DNA of 64,000 nt, taken from assembly GCA_023653785.1 (NCBI GenBank), contig JAMKCH010058523.1:20555-84554 (forward strand), written 5' to 3'. Both the position numbers and the translations under genes were made by a program. Of this stretch, positions 1 through 11,929 are shown piece after piece; within the stretch, counting starts at the first letter, position 1, and each line of letters begins with the position of its first letter. This DNA is from Ophioderma brevispina. Taxonomy: Eukaryota > Echinodermata > Ophiuroidea > Amphilepidida > Ophiodermatidae. The notes under the pieces are model-generated. The model was given only the letters and a program-made list of their open reading frames with translations, was not told the origin of the DNA and did no database searches.

Positions 1-1730
1 TTCAATTCCACAAAAACGAAAGATTGTTAACATGAGAAAATTTTCATTCTACCATTTTCAATTAAATACCCCTTTGATAAGCAGAATATGGCAATTTGCA
101 TTGAAATCAAACGTCAGAAGCCTTGTCGGCAAACTGCCATCTTAACCTCAAAATGGTAGTTTTTTTTATCATAGAAAGTTTTCAACCACAGAAAGAGCAA
201 CTACTCTAAGAGTGCTAGACTCAAAGGTGATTGATGAATGAATGAAACATTATACGCAAATGATCTGTTTGATGACAAAAATAAATAATATCCATGGGAA
301 CATTCAATTTCATTTCAAATTGTTCTGATATTACACTCCGAAGTCGTTATTTTTACGAGGTTTAGATACGTCATTTGAAACTAATTGCTAAAATACTCGT
401 GCCTATGGTTTTCGTTACTGAAAGTAAGCTAATGAATCTGTATCATTTCAGTAACAGTTGGAACTACTGAAATGTATATTTTATAAATGAAAGATACCAT
501 ATGATTGTTAAGCGTTTGTTTTAGTTTAATTGATACTGAATAATAACAATATTTCCTTATAAACACGTGTTGTATGTGTCTATCATTAGAATTTAAAGTG
601 ATTTTTCGTCCCCGACGCCTCGTAAATTTAATAAAATATGAATGACTTGATGTAAGATTAAAGCTGTCTTCGTGATAACTAGTGATCTTGCTGCCTTTAC
701 TCTAACAAAAAGTATAAAAACACACACCTTCAACCATAAACAGATAAATCACCACTTCTTCCACTAAACGTTATAGCCAAAGTTATTATGCAATTAAGTC
801 ACAAACACATGGTTTCAAACGTAGGCATACGATTTGGAGTCCATAGTTGTACTTACACAGGGGCTACATTTGGAAATACAGCAAAATACGGTAAAATTTG
901 ATGTCCAAGTTACCAGGCGTAAAAACGACTACAACTGGAGCTTTGATTCGATTTTTTTTTCGAGAAGTCAATCATTATCGTAAATCAGTATTATAATTTT
1001 TCAATTCAATGTTTTTTTTTTTTTTTTTTTTTAAAAATTGCTATAAATTTTACAAGGAAAATTCTGGCAGCAATTCTTCGAACAAAACCCCGTAAATCAT
1101 CTTTTACAGGTTTCAATTCAAATTAAGGTTATTTATAGCTTGATGTATTAAATTTTACAAACAAATAAAAAAAATAAAATATTAATTAAATCAATTCTAA
1201 TACAAAATAAAAATTGTTAGAACCTCATCATTCTTCTTTTCTAGCTTTACTGGCAATTATTTTGCCTGTAAGAGACAATGTCACCTTAGAAAACGTACAC
1301 AAGCATCGTCATTTCTTGCGCCCTCCGCAGGCAAAAGTTAGGTTCAAACATGTTGATTACCACCGCCTGATGCGATTTCGATTGACTCTTTTGAGTACGC
1401 CAAACAGCTCAATGTGAATTGTCTCCTTTGACATAGAAGAAACAGAGGACCGTTTTTTAGTTTTGCCAAAACAGACCAATCACTTTGTAATGTAAAATTG
1501 ACAAAGGCAAACAAGGATACTTAAGGAAAGCGTGCTCAAAATGAAGAACAAAAGTTTCAAGTCCACAATGTCCAATAAATCATTTTCCTAAGTGTTTCAA
1601 ATTTTAGAATGCAAGACAGTTCATAATTCTCGAAAACTCAATGCCGATATCTCGAAATGTGACTTTTGGTCGATTGGCCTGTTTGGAAGATTCGTGAAGA
1701 TATGTGCAATAGTTGAAATCATCCAAGCTT
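1..1730. other. AT-rich non-coding stretch, no gene seen
   Basis: No frame here looks like protein and there are no convincing splice-flanked exons. The only landmark is a run of about 23 T near 1010-1032. Short open frames (for example 1214-1417) have no domain-like pattern and are judged spurious. Intergenic or intronic DNA. Confidence 0.6.
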
Positions 1731-2262
1731 AAGTGATTTATTGGTATGAATCTATCGCATATATATATCTATAGTAGATATATATATATATATATAATAT
1801 AGAGATAGATAGATAGAGCTAATAGAGATAGAGAGAGATAGAGGAGGATAGAGCGGATATATTATAGAGATAGATATATATATATTATATAATAGATATC
1901 TATAATATATAATTGAAATATCCCTAAATAAAAACGTAAAGTATGGTTTTCATAGCCATTGGAGTATTCCTTTGCAAAAAAAAAATCCAGAGTTATTAAG
2001 GACAAATGTACACAACTGTACAGCAATGCTATCAGGGGAATATATCACGTGACTTCAGCAGTTTGCCACAAGCCCATCCTTGTGACCTCGTTGTTAAGCA
2101 CACAAGGATAGGAGGAGTTCGTTTGAGAGTTTATTGCAAAAAACTACACTTTTTAAAACCTCAGTGATCTGAGAAACATTGTAAAGGGGATTGTTTTAGA
2201 TATCATTTTGTGAGTAAAAAAGGTTTTAGTTGGCCTATCTAAACACTAAAAATCCATGAAAA
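1731..2262 (+). repeat. Long dispersed repeat family, copy A (5' part)
   Basis: The copy starts at the motif ATTTATTGGTATGAATCTAT, shared with copies C (16013) and D (minus strand, ending near 61213). A microsatellite expansion interrupts it at about 1757-1915. It then resumes with CCCTAAAT.. and TGGTTTTCA.. and continues through CACGTGACTTCA and TAGTTGGCCTA, which match copy D. Homology stops abruptly after AAAATCCATG near 2262. The next segment of the family reappears at about 3775, so the copy looks split by an insertion. No protein is encoded. The family type is unknown to me. Confidence 0.7.
1757..1915. repeat. Compound TA/GATA microsatellite
   Basis: Low-complexity run of TATATA, GATAGA and GAGATA units inside copy A. 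Copy D has only a short spacer at the same place, so this is a local expansion. Confidence 0.85.
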
Positions 2263-3774
2263 CGTGACATTTTAACCAATTAAGTGCATAAGGGGTGTTT
2301 GCACTTCGTTAGTGCATAACGGGGGTCCTAGGGACGCCCCCCTACCGAATAGAACCACTTTCCTAAAGGATTTGTAGATGAATTCCATACATGTTAGAAG
2401 CTTCAAAGACACCAACCAATAAAGAAATAAAAACTGAAGAAGGGTTCAGTAAGAAATTAGGGGCAAAACATTGATTTTATTTTTTTTGCGTCAAAATGTG
2501 CGAAAAAGACCACTAATTTGTTTCGCATTTTCTACGGCAGCTTCACCAGACTTGTGCTGATTGCTATAATTGGTGAAGAATGAACTATATTACCCATATT
2601 AATGCACAACATAAATGTCTCATGCCATTTTATATTTTTTAGGGTACATGTATAATTTCATATTCATCACCGTAAACCGTACATGATGTATTATAAAATA
2701 TTATGGTCCCAATGGCCTACATACTTTGCAAGATTTTTTTTAATTATTTACTTTTATGTAACTAGGTGTATGAATTATAAAATCAGATAACAGTAACTGT
2801 AAACGATGTTTCATTTTTGCATGGGCACTTCCGTTAGCATAAGGGGGCTCCTTAGGGACCCATGCTAATTAACGCACAAAGCGACGCGATGGATTTGAAT
2901 TTTTTGCACCGGATGCAAGCGCAATAAAAGTTAGACGAATACAAAAAAATATAATAAACCAAATATATTGCAGCGTTTTAAAAAATCTCCGGCTGAAAAC
3001 AAAAAAAATGGGTTACCTTAGGAAACACCTTCCCCCTATGCAGGGTTAAAGAGACATGAGGGAGATTTCAGGAAGAAGCGCCCCAATTTTTCTCGAAACC
3101 CCGGAATTATTTGGAATGCTACAATGTTATTTAGATCCCACCTGAATGTTGAATAGCCGAATACGCCCGTCGTCTGTATGTAATAGATGATGATTTTAGT
3201 AGTTTCTGTGTGAACGACAGAAAGTCAAGCATGGTTTCTAGGGGAACCATTACGATAGCACGCAAGTTCAAAACAAGGGATTTTTGCGGTTTATTTGGCA
3301 CCCGGTGTCCTATAAACCTCGAAAACGTTTCGAGTAGGTGGTCTAAACCGATCCAGTGAAAGTTGAGAGAAATTGGTTTTTGTTGAGCCTAAAAAAATCT
3401 CTTCCTGTCACGTTAAGTTGGTTAAACGGGGCTGCGTAATATTTTTAGTTTTTTATCGCAGTCGCACTGTAACATGATCTCTGTACAATGGATTGGTACA
3501 CAACAGGAATGTATAGTAGATGAATGGAGCAAAAGCAAACGGGCGGACCCATCTTGGGTCTACGCGAGCACAATAGCATTCCAGAGACACATGTTTAAAA
3601 GAAGTTGTATCCCGGGTTGCACGTTTTTAGAGACAGGCCATCCCATACGCGCAAATACAAGATGGTGCTCACTGAATTGGCTTGATTCTGTATTGTATCT
3701 GTTATGGTGCGTTATCCAATTTCCATGGAACAAATTTTGGTATAAATGACCGGCTATTACACCAACCTTGATTG
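2263..3774. other. Insertion-like segment splitting repeat copy A
   Basis: Copy D is continuous across the point where copy A breaks, so these roughly 1.5 kb appear inserted. I see no terminal inverted repeats and no protein domain. A similar string of about 30 bases occurs twice inside, near 2310 (GTGCATAACGGGGGTCCTAG) and near 2837 (GCATAAGGGGGCTCCTTAG). The 91-codon frame at 3474-3749 has no recognisable features and I do not call it a gene. Confidence 0.4.
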
Positions 3775-3945
3775 GGCTTTTTTTGGATGACCCATCATGG
3801 CCGTCAGTGCTTCAATAGAAGCCAGGCTTTCAAATCCATGGATAGAGATCAGTGTTTCGAAACCACTAAATGCGAAGTGCAAGTTCAGCAATCTTCCGTA
3901 CTTTTCAATGAACCGAGTAGCCTTCTTTGTATGATGAAGAGGTTC
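3775..3945 (+). repeat. Long dispersed repeat family, copy A continuation
   Basis: The segment running from TTTTTTGGATGACC through CAGTGTTTCGAAACC to GTACTTTTCAATG matches, in order, the minus-strand reading of copy D between about 60800 and 60640. It carries the family order on from the break at 2262. Confidence 0.6.
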
Positions 3946-3959
3946 CAATTTATTTTTAA

Positions 3960-4380
3960 AAAATAATTTTCAAGCATCCAGGCTCATTTCATAAAAAGTA
4001 GGCACAAAGTATGCCATTTTTTGTTTTAAATTATATATTTTAAAAGGAAAAAAAAAAAAAAACCGGTTAAATTAAAAGCTTGTGTTTTTAATTTCAATGT
4101 TTAAAAGTAAACGCGAATAGTCTTTCATAAAAGCCAGAACTGACGAACCACGATCATCTTCAATTGATTGTGAAAGACTAAACATGGCGTGTGCCAAACG
4201 ATTAGCGTAAAAATAACATGGCGGCTTAGTTAATCGTCTACTGCTTCGAAAGTTTTAAGCATTGAAAATGGTGTTTTTCTTCGCAAGGAATACTCCAAGG
4301 GACCATGAAACACCATCTGGCACGCATAGTAGGGATATTCATATATAGTGCCGATAGATCATATCAAAATCCTATAAAGT
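3960..4380 (-). repeat. Long dispersed repeat family, copy B (inverted)
   Basis: Read on the minus strand it follows copy C from its 5' end: GATCTATCGGC, TCCCTACTATGC, CCAGATGGTGTTTC, GGAGTATTCCTTGCGAAGAA, then ..TAGTCTTTCACA.. and ..AACATTGAAAT... It corresponds to about 16013-16400. It sits tail-to-tail with the copy A fragment just upstream, giving an inverted pair. Confidence 0.7.
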
Positions 4381-5384
4381 TGACCTGCTGTAAAGGCTTC
4401 AACATTTGTCCACAGTAGTCATTTGGATATTCATGGGTGCTCCCATTGGAACTCTACACAGTAAACTCTATTGGACCCCCCTGTAGTTTTCAATAGGGCA
4501 TCCGTCATTGTGAAAATTCAAATGAATGCCCGGGAGTGACTAATCTGTGCCGATTGGCTGAGTATTGTTGATTTAAAAAGTTGCAGTAACCCTAGTGGAC
4601 AATCATTTGTTTACAGATGAAGTAGTAAATCAATCATTTTCTCTGCGCATGACCAATTCTCCGGGGTCGGGGGGGGGGTAGGCCAAGTGAGCGAAACTTC
4701 AACAATACTCAATCGATCGCCACAAATGAGTTTTCAAAATACGCGTAATTCGTAAATAAACACTGCTTTCCAGTACAGTATTACATCCCATAATGGATGA
4801 TATATTGTGTGAAACTTGGAAAGACAAATGCCAAATTTTTTGGCACAAAATGGCTATTTCTGATTAATACAAAATGCAAAATACTTTGCCAACCTCAAAA
4901 AAATTGATTCCTTGGACCACAAAAAACACCATTATTCATGACAAAAGTATTATGACACATTTTTTTTTATCTGTATAGGTGGCAATCTTGGATTTCACCT
5001 GTTTTAGGCAGGGGTTTCTGATTTTTTTCTCAAACTGGTTTGTCAGTTTCATGTAGAAACTGGAGAGGGAAAGACTTTTTTCCATGAACAAAACCCTGTA
5101 CATCAAACTCACTTTATCATAAATATAAGCCAATACCTTTCGGGTCAACAGTCAATACCGATTTTGTGGTAAAGAACTTTCCAGAAGGTCCTGTTTTGTG
5201 AAGTCAATACCCCCAATACACTGATATAGTTAACCTCCCACGATAACGGAGGAGCTCCCCCCTTAGTTAGAACTTAAAGCTAAAATGCCTTTACCTTTCC
5301 AAGCTCGTAAAATATGATGCTTAGTCTTCTCAAATTTTGTGGGATATAAACCAATTTCGGTAAAAAATTGCCCCTCATAGCTGC
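4381..5384. other. Non-coding stretch, nothing recognised
   Basis: A G-run lies near 4670-4680. No exon-like frames, RNA genes or clear repeats were recognised. Confidence 0.5.
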
Positions 5385-5585
5385 CACCGCAGTCGAGTAC
5401 TTGTGGGCACATGTTGGACGTGGATCAGTGCTCGGCCCGCCCACGACAAGGTTGTGGGTTCGAGCCCCGTTGGGGCCAATGTGTTTCGCCCCTTGAGTAA
5501 GGCGCTTTACCTCAATTACTCCTCTCTAACCCTAGGTTGTATAAAATGGGTACCGGTGTCATAAACCTACCGTGTCCGCGTGGAC
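5385..5585 (+). repeat. tRNA-derived SINE (type 1)
   Basis: A tRNA-like head carries a B-box, GTGGGTTCGAGCCCC at about 5454-5468, followed by a GC-paired arm. Then comes the typical SINE body with GCGCTTTACC and a 3' part containing TATAAAATGGGTACC. Such elements are transcribed by RNA polymerase III and moved by a partner LINE. I did not find target-site duplications, so the borders are approximate. Confidence 0.6.
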
Positions 5586-7740
5586 TGAGTGTCCTACCAC
5601 CCATCTTGTCTATTGTGTTTCGAAATTGAGTGCTGTATGAATGTTTGTTTCAGCACTGTACCCAAATGGCTCGTTTTCAAGGTCACGGTTTATTCCGTAC
5701 ATGTTGCTATGGTCATAGGGGACACCTCTCATGGGGGACCAACTCAATTTCTTTACACCAGCATGAGTAAATGCTGGGAAGGTAACAGTCTCGCTGTAGA
5801 TGAGGTGTGGCCATCCCCTGCAGCAAAATTATATGGTGAAGTCTGACCCAACGCTTCGTAAGAGAGATGGGCACTTCGTCTGTGTACAAGGTCCGTCCCC
5901 TTTTACGAGTACTTCCCAGGCTTCTGCAATCGATCCTTCCAAAGGAATGCCTGCAAAATTGCGGCAAATCCGTGGAAACTGTCTTCTCTGAGTGAATGAG
6001 TGATGTAGTTACCCTTTTCATCTTTTGCTGTTTCAAAGTAACACGAAATAATAGACCAAATGCTTTGTTGTATTTGCAACCACAAATAAATCTTTGATTA
6101 CTGGTGGAGCATACTGTCAGATCTGATTGATAGTTCTAACTGATATTAATTTAGAATGCTGTTGATTTGATTGACAAGGGGTAATAATCAAAAGTTCCTG
6201 GCCTGAATCTCATTCATAAAGGTTGTGTTTGCCGCCGGCACAAATAGCAACAACTTGAAAAAACCTTGGTTTTGGTTACTGGCAAAGTCTATTATACAAC
6301 ATATCCACTCTTATTTTCCCTCTCAAATTATATATTCAAAAGATCAAAAATTGGCAAAAAACATGTACCCCCTTTTTTAGCTTAACATCTTTAAGCTAAA
6401 CGCATAAATGGGGCTTCATTTGTAACAGCAATCTTCTTCCTGCCATTTCACATACCTTTGGAATGTCAATTTAATTCTTATTGTGCAATCACACATAATG
6501 GCAAGGCATGTGGCAGTCTCCTAGAAGTGGGGTCCAAGGGCCTACCTTTGGGCCCATGAGGTATTCAGATGACGTCAGCATAAGGAATGGAACCACCATA
6601 ATTGAATTTTTTTTTTAACTTTTTGAGATATTTATTTCATATATTAAGAAATGGTAACTTTATGCATAAATTTTTAAGAAAGAAAAAATACATTATGGAC
6701 CATTTTGTACTTATCAAGTCATACCTTCAAACTGAAATATTTTCACTTGGGGTTTATGATCACTTGATAGTATCTAAGTAAATGTGGGTGTTTGTTCACC
6801 AATAGCTACTATAAAATTCTATAATTTTTCTATTGAGGTAATCCATACCTTTGACAATTCATCAACTTTTGGCTTCAGTCACGCGCCATCACCATGCTTT
6901 GAAAAACATCTTCAATGTTCTTCACACTGAATTTCTAAAATGATTGGCTATGTGCTGATGAACCAGTTTTCTCTTCTTGAATTCGTGTAGCCTGTTCAAC
7001 CCATCTCTTTATGCTTATTGGCTTGCTCTGCACATGCTGCTACATTTCAGACTGTTTGCCCTCACTAAGCCCCTGAGTTTTGAGGAAGACCTGTAAATAT
7101 AAAAACATACCATATACAAACTGAATAGGAGACTAAAATTAATTCAAAAACCATGTTTTAATAAATCAGAATAACTGAGGCACCTGATTACCTTTCCAAT
7201 GTTATTGGAATGTATGCCAATGTTCCTTCACTGAGAATTGGAATGCCCCAAATACCTATTGTAGCACCCCTAAAAGAGAACTGTCTGACCAGTGACCGCC
7301 AGTTCACACCCTGCGACCTTTACTCTTCCTCATTTTTCCGTTGGTGGCCCGAGTCTACCGCTTTCGCACTCGTTTACGCACGTAATATTATGTGCGGGCG
7401 GGCACAAAGGGGGAAGTCAACATTGGAAAGGTACTCAGCTCAGTTAGGATGTCACAAACATATGAATGTTTTTGAATAAATCATTACACTGAGTTGATTA
7501 CCTTTACACACCAATGTTGACCTGACACTATATGCATTAACCCATGTGAATGAATATTTTAAATCAACACCAGACTAGCTCCTAGCGTCGGAGGGGAACA
7601 TTATTCTCAGCGCGGGTCAAAAAGATGCAGCCAAAGGCCGTACCATACACTGAAACATATCTAACATAAAATTGGACATAAGATGCTCACCTTACAATGG
7701 AATACTCCGGGGCGAGCGTCATGGTCGGCAACTATTGTGA
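5586..7740. other. Non-coding stretch, no gene seen
   Basis: Several short overlapping open frames between 5589 and 6085 on both strands contradict each other and show no domain pattern. A locally GC-richer patch at 7300-7420 has no gene-like frame. No splice-bounded exon was identified. Confidence 0.5.
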
Positions 7741-7779
7741 GACTTTGTTTTCGGTGGATGATATTATGTGTTGTTCCTG

Positions 7780-8480
7780 CGAGAGCTCTGAACACAAACA
7801 GTATCTCTGTGATTTTTCCACGTTACTGTAGTAACAAAAAAAAAAAAAAAAAGCCGTACAAACGAAAACGTTGTGGGAGCCCTCCACGAAATCGCTTCGC
7901 AGATATCCGCAATACTGCCAATACGCGGTTTTAGAGGCCCAAGATGAATTGTGGATGTTACGAACGTGAATGGGCGTGAGCTTGTGAAGCGCCTATCACC
8001 CACCGTCGTGGAGTCTTAATAACAGCGCTTAACCATTTAGCAATCGGTCGCTCTGGACGCGGACCCGCGGGAGGCAGCGTTAGGGAAACATGAGTCGTAC
8101 GAGCCCTAAGTGAAGCGGTTTTCCGCTTGTAGTACCCAAGGGCCCGAACGGGACAAAAACAACAGTGCGTGCGGTTCGTGTCCCGCACCTAAAGTGAAAA
8201 CATCAGGCATTCGGGTAAAGATTATGGTTGCGTGTCTAAATGGTGGAGGGTTGAGCGACTCATTTTGGGCCAGAAAAATCCGGCTGGGAAACAGCTTGAC
8301 CCCTGTCCCGGAAGAATTCCGACGCAGAGATTTGAACTGTTACATCTTTTTTGTATCCTCTTAACAGATCGTCTCCTCCCGGATGCAATGCGACCAGAAG
8401 GCAGTCTAATGGTGACATTTTTCAGTGAAAGCATCGGCCCATTGGCTCGAATGGCGGCTGCAAGATAGTCTAAAGACGGT
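7780..8480 (-). pseudogene. DIRS-type tyrosine recombinase, frameshifted
   Basis: Minus-strand blocks match the recombinase that follows RNase H in DIRS elements. They are ASGRRRS (about 8430, carrying the first catalytic Arg), FCPVRALGYYKRKTASLRA (about 8140-8090), a block ending AHAHSRS (about 7970, the H-x-x-R region) and IADICEAISWRAPTTFSFV (about 7910-7860). The last block normally leads into the catalytic Tyr. Here a run of T on the minus strand replaces that region, so the Tyr is not seen. The frame is broken at least twice. Confidence 0.8.
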
Positions 8481-8999
8481 TTAAGGATCCCAGGTTTGGA
8501 CCTACTATCCTGGACCCGGGAGCGATGTGTTTTGAACACCCCACCCCTCCAGAGGAGACGAATCGACCATGTCTTAATGGGGTCGATCCGTACCTCAAAC
8601 CCGAAACCTCTATGGAAGGCTAGGATAGCGGACTTGTAATTTCTACTGTGGCAGTTTTCAAGATGCCCTATCTAAGCGTTCAGTGAGAAAGTCAGTGATC
8701 TCGGCTACAGACGCACGAGTCGGAGAGACTTCTCGTCGCTCACAGCAAAAAAAAAAAAAAAAAGGACACCAGCGGAAAGTAGGGGTCCGAGACACGCTTA
8801 GAATAATCCGTCCATGGTTGACGTCCTTCTTTCTTTCTGATGATATGAGCGAGGGTAGCCCTCTGCGAAAACCCTTATCCGCATCCATCCGGATTGGCCA
8901 ACGCAGTGAACGCAGAAATGTCTATCGACAGGAAGCTGGCGCTCCCCCCGTCCGGAAGGATAACTAAATCGGCCGGATCGTCAGACTCAGCGCGGAGCC

Positions 9000-9800
9000 A
9001 CTAAGCGCTCGACCATTGGCCGAAACCATAGGTGTTTCGCCCAAAAGGGAGCGATGAGGTTGACACGGCACGCCTCCCGACCGATTTTCGAACTACATGA
9101 TGTAGGATCGGAATTGGTGGGAAAGCATAGGAGCGTGAAGCCCACCGACCAGTATATCGGACATGAGCGGACTGCGTACGCTCCCGGGTCATGTGAGTCA
9201 GGGTTGCTAGTATGCAGACCAGAGGGAGCTTGTGGGCCTCAGACGAGAAGCGAACAGGTCGATTGAGGGATTGTAAAGCCTCTCGAAGATTTTCTGAACG
9301 ACTTGTCGGTTCAGTATCATTCCGGGGGGAAGGCCGTTCATCCTGCCTCGTGAGAGGACCGTCGGCAAGGAAGTTGACAGCCCCTGGAATGTGGCCGCGG
9401 ACAACGTGATAGCCCTGTCTCAACACCACACGTTATGGGGTCGCCATGCGTCGAGACACGGGCCGGAACCGAGTCCCGCCCTGCTTGTTGATGTAGGCCA
9501 CCACTGTGGAGTTGTCCGACTGGACCAGGACATGGAGTTGGTCACCATCGCTTCGAAGTGAGCGTAGTGTTCGTTCCAAGCCCCACAACTTCGAGGGCGA
9601 TTGACATGGGGCGTGCTCGGTTCTGGGACCAAGTCTCGAGGGTACGGAGTCCTAGGGTAAAAAACATCCCCAGCCGACTTCGAAGACATCCGTCGTGATT
9701 ACTGTATCGACCAGGACGGCGGGGAAGGTAATTTCCCTGAGTCTTATTAAATGTAGGTTCGTACATATGCAGGACTGTTTAAAAAACAGTAGTACTAATG
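9000..9800 (-). pseudogene. DIRS-type RNase H domain, frameshifted
   Basis: Minus-strand fragments in three frames line up with the DIRS RNase H. In order they are TDVFEVGWGCF (start of the domain, about 9690), QLHVLVQSDNSTVVAYINKQ (9540-9481), GGTRFRP, a stop codon, GHIPGAVNFLADG, PSIDLFASRL (about 9270) and YAFPPIPILHHVVRK (about 9080). The SDNSTVVAYINKQGGTRS-like block and the DLFASR block are diagnostic of DIRS/Ngaro pol. At least two frameshifts and one stop separate the blocks, so no functional enzyme can be made. Confidence 0.85.
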
Positions 9801-11119
9801 GTACACTGTTGGGGCAATCGGGGCCTGTTTGCTTGGATAGCAAACTTGAGGGACGTTACCAAAAAATCGGCGAAATAAATAACAAAATAAACGCACAACC
9901 AGCTTTGGTTTGGAAGTGGAGGGGACTTGGGAACAAATTTTTCAGGACGTAAACTGTTTAGGACTGCTCGCGTAAATATACAGGATTACACATGTTACAT
10001 GAGTTTACCACCTTGTATATTCTCAAGTTATGAGCCATTAAAGTAGACTGTCACAATTAAAAGTCTTCATGACGAATAGTTACAAAGCTAACTAATCTTC
10101 CTCAGGTCTTCACAAATCACAAATCAATCCATGAACCCAGAAAACTGATTCTGGCTGATCTAGCTGTTAGTTCAGTCACCTTTTCAAAACTCCAGTATCC
10201 CCTTGCCTCTCTCCTTATAGCACTGTGGTGGGAGATTAGTATCAGTCACACACCATCATTGAGTAATGCCAAGCTGAAAAGCATCACTACCATCAAGTTT
10301 TGGCATTTTGATTTTCATAGTAGTCAACAGAACATTTTAAAATTTCCATTGCCAATTCAGATCCACAACTCGCCCCTCTTAAATCTACTTCCATTGCTAG
10401 TTTAATGGCTTAATTGTGAATTCCAGACTCGCCTTCTCTGAATCTGTAACCCCATACTTGTGTCTGGTCCATTTTTGGTATGCAAATTTAAGATTATATT
10501 TTGTCAGCAAAAGCCAACAGGACTTGCAGGTGATATATAAAATGTTGCTGAGGCAACAATAGACAACCCTGCAGGGCTTCTAGAGAAAGGTGACCTAAAC
10601 TCATCTATTGCGTTTCAGTTATTACACCTCATGATATCAAGACCCATAATCCTGCTATTTCATTGGCAATTCATATTACAAATGCTATATCACTAGGAAA
10701 ACTAATTTGAATGTTCCACATGCCGGCCCTTGCCCCCTAGCTACGCCTGCAGGTCTACTTACTTTTAAGATGTTCTGTGGTGCTATTCTTTAAAAAATCA
10801 GGTTGGGATTAAGCTAGTAATGGCAGGACAGCATTTAGTAAGTCACTTTAGAAGATGTCACCTCTGAACAACCTCCGGCACTACCCAATTTACTATAAAA
10901 TGCCACCACTTGCAAATATCCATTGCCAAGTACAATTTTTTCATGTAGTTTCAAAACATACCAAATAATATGCTAAAATTTGGAGCCAGTTCTTGTGCTT
11001 GCATTTTAAGTCACAAAATTGTGAGACCGGGTGCTTTCATACAATTGTTTTCAGTAGCATATCAATTATGGTGTACATACCCTGTCCTTTTTAAACTTTT
11101 TTGCTGAAGAATAGAATAT
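9801..11119. other. Non-coding stretch, nothing recognised
   Basis: AT-rich with no exon-like frame on either strand and no repeat that I could match elsewhere in the window. Confidence 0.5.
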
Positions 11120-11548
11120 GACCCAGCCGGTTTGGGGCACTTGCTGCGGATGCACTGGGTGATAATATACCTGGCATTTAATCTGATACGAGCTATTGCT
11201 TAATACAGCATACCGCTCTCCTCCATGGTTCACTTGGGAATTGCGGCAAATGAATCATGAAAGCATACCGTCCTTCGGAGGGGACGTTAAGCACCGTCGG
11301 TCCGTGTAACAGAGTCACAACTGTACAGTACATCGCAGTCAGTGTCGAATAAGAGTTTAGGGTTTTTGTTGTAAACCCCTTGATGTTCCAATCCGCCCCC
11401 AGTTTAAAAAAAAAACGCGGGCCATGTTAGGAGCGTCCGTATCATAGTAGCCACGCGGCCCCGCGATCAGCTACACAGTTGAACAAAATCTGCCACACCA
11501 CAAGCCATACGACATGATCCTTGTGGAAACGAACGACGAGACGAACGA
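11120..11548 (+). repeat. tRNA-derived SINE (type 2), 5'-truncated copy
   Basis: This matches the SINE on the minus strand at 49833-50321 from just after its tRNA-like head. Shared blocks in order are GGCACTTGCTG, ATACCGCTCTCCTCCATGG, CCTTCGGAGGGGACGTTAAG, CAACTGTACA.., AGCGTCCGTATCAT and CGCGGCCCCG. The tail is (GAAC/CAAA)-like. The A and B boxes are missing, so this copy is probably transcriptionally dead. Single-base insertions and a 10-A run separate it from the other copy. Confidence 0.8.
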
Positions 11549-11747
11549 ATGAACTATTCTATACTTCTCGTGCTGCTCTTTTGAAATTTACTCCTGTACA
11601 AAACCGATCAATAGCATTGACAGTGTATGCAGCGGGTATGGACTGCTCTTTCCAGGACCAGCTCGATTGCAGGACAATCGCTCTTGTGCGTCTGTCGACG
11701 TTATGACGTTCCCTAACACTCGGACTTCGAACTCTTTCAACGCTTCT

Positions 11748-11753
11748 TTTATT
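11748..11753 (-). promoter_or_regulatory. Candidate polyadenylation signal AATAAA
   Basis: AATAAA on the minus strand, downstream of the possible terminal exon at 11836-11922. By itself this hexamer is common in AT-rich DNA. Confidence 0.25.
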
Positions 11754-11835
11754 TATCATCCCTCAAGAGGTTTTCTTTACAGTCCTATCTTACATTTGCA
11801 CAAAAATGAAAAGGCCAGGTTACAGTTCTGCTCCC

Positions 11836-11922
11836 TCAGCAAGTTCCTGTCCTGGTAAACATGGCTCCCTTCAGCTCTGCCATTATGTCACGTTGAACAC
11901 TTGCAGAAGCAGATTCATCACT
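11836..11922 (-). CDS. Possible terminal exon of an unidentified gene
   Basis: On the minus strand a 28-codon frame beginning SDESASASVQRDIMAELKG ends at a TGA (11838-11836). A canonical AATAAA signal lies about 85 bases downstream (11753-11748). Composition and spacing resemble the end of a gene, and candidate AG acceptors lie just upstream (near 11923-11933). No upstream exon could be linked and no family is recognised, so this is a weak call. Confidence 0.25.
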   Translation of the reverse strand, partial: SDESASASVQRDIMAELKGAMFTRTGTC

Positions 11923-11929
11923 ACATATG

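Larger units (their letters stand above)
7745..9800 (-). mobile_element. Decayed DIRS/Ngaro-type retrotransposon (RNase H to tyrosine recombinase)
   Basis: Read on the minus strand this is the 3' half of the polyprotein of a tyrosine-recombinase retrotransposon. An RNase H domain comes first (about 9800-9000), then a tyrosine recombinase (about 8480-7780). This order is typical of DIRS-like elements, which integrate with a recombinase instead of a DDE integrase. The reading frame changes several times and stops interrupt it, so the copy is dead. The reverse transcriptase expected upstream (above 9800) is absent. Two A(17)-type tracts (near 7840 and 8748 on the plus strand) lie inside the coding region. 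Terminal repeats were not resolved, so the outer borders are estimates. Its GC content is higher than that of the surroundings. Confidence 0.85.

Noticed and set aside
5713..6085. Overlapping frames on both strands
   Set aside because: They conflict with each other and lack splice sites or recognisable residues.
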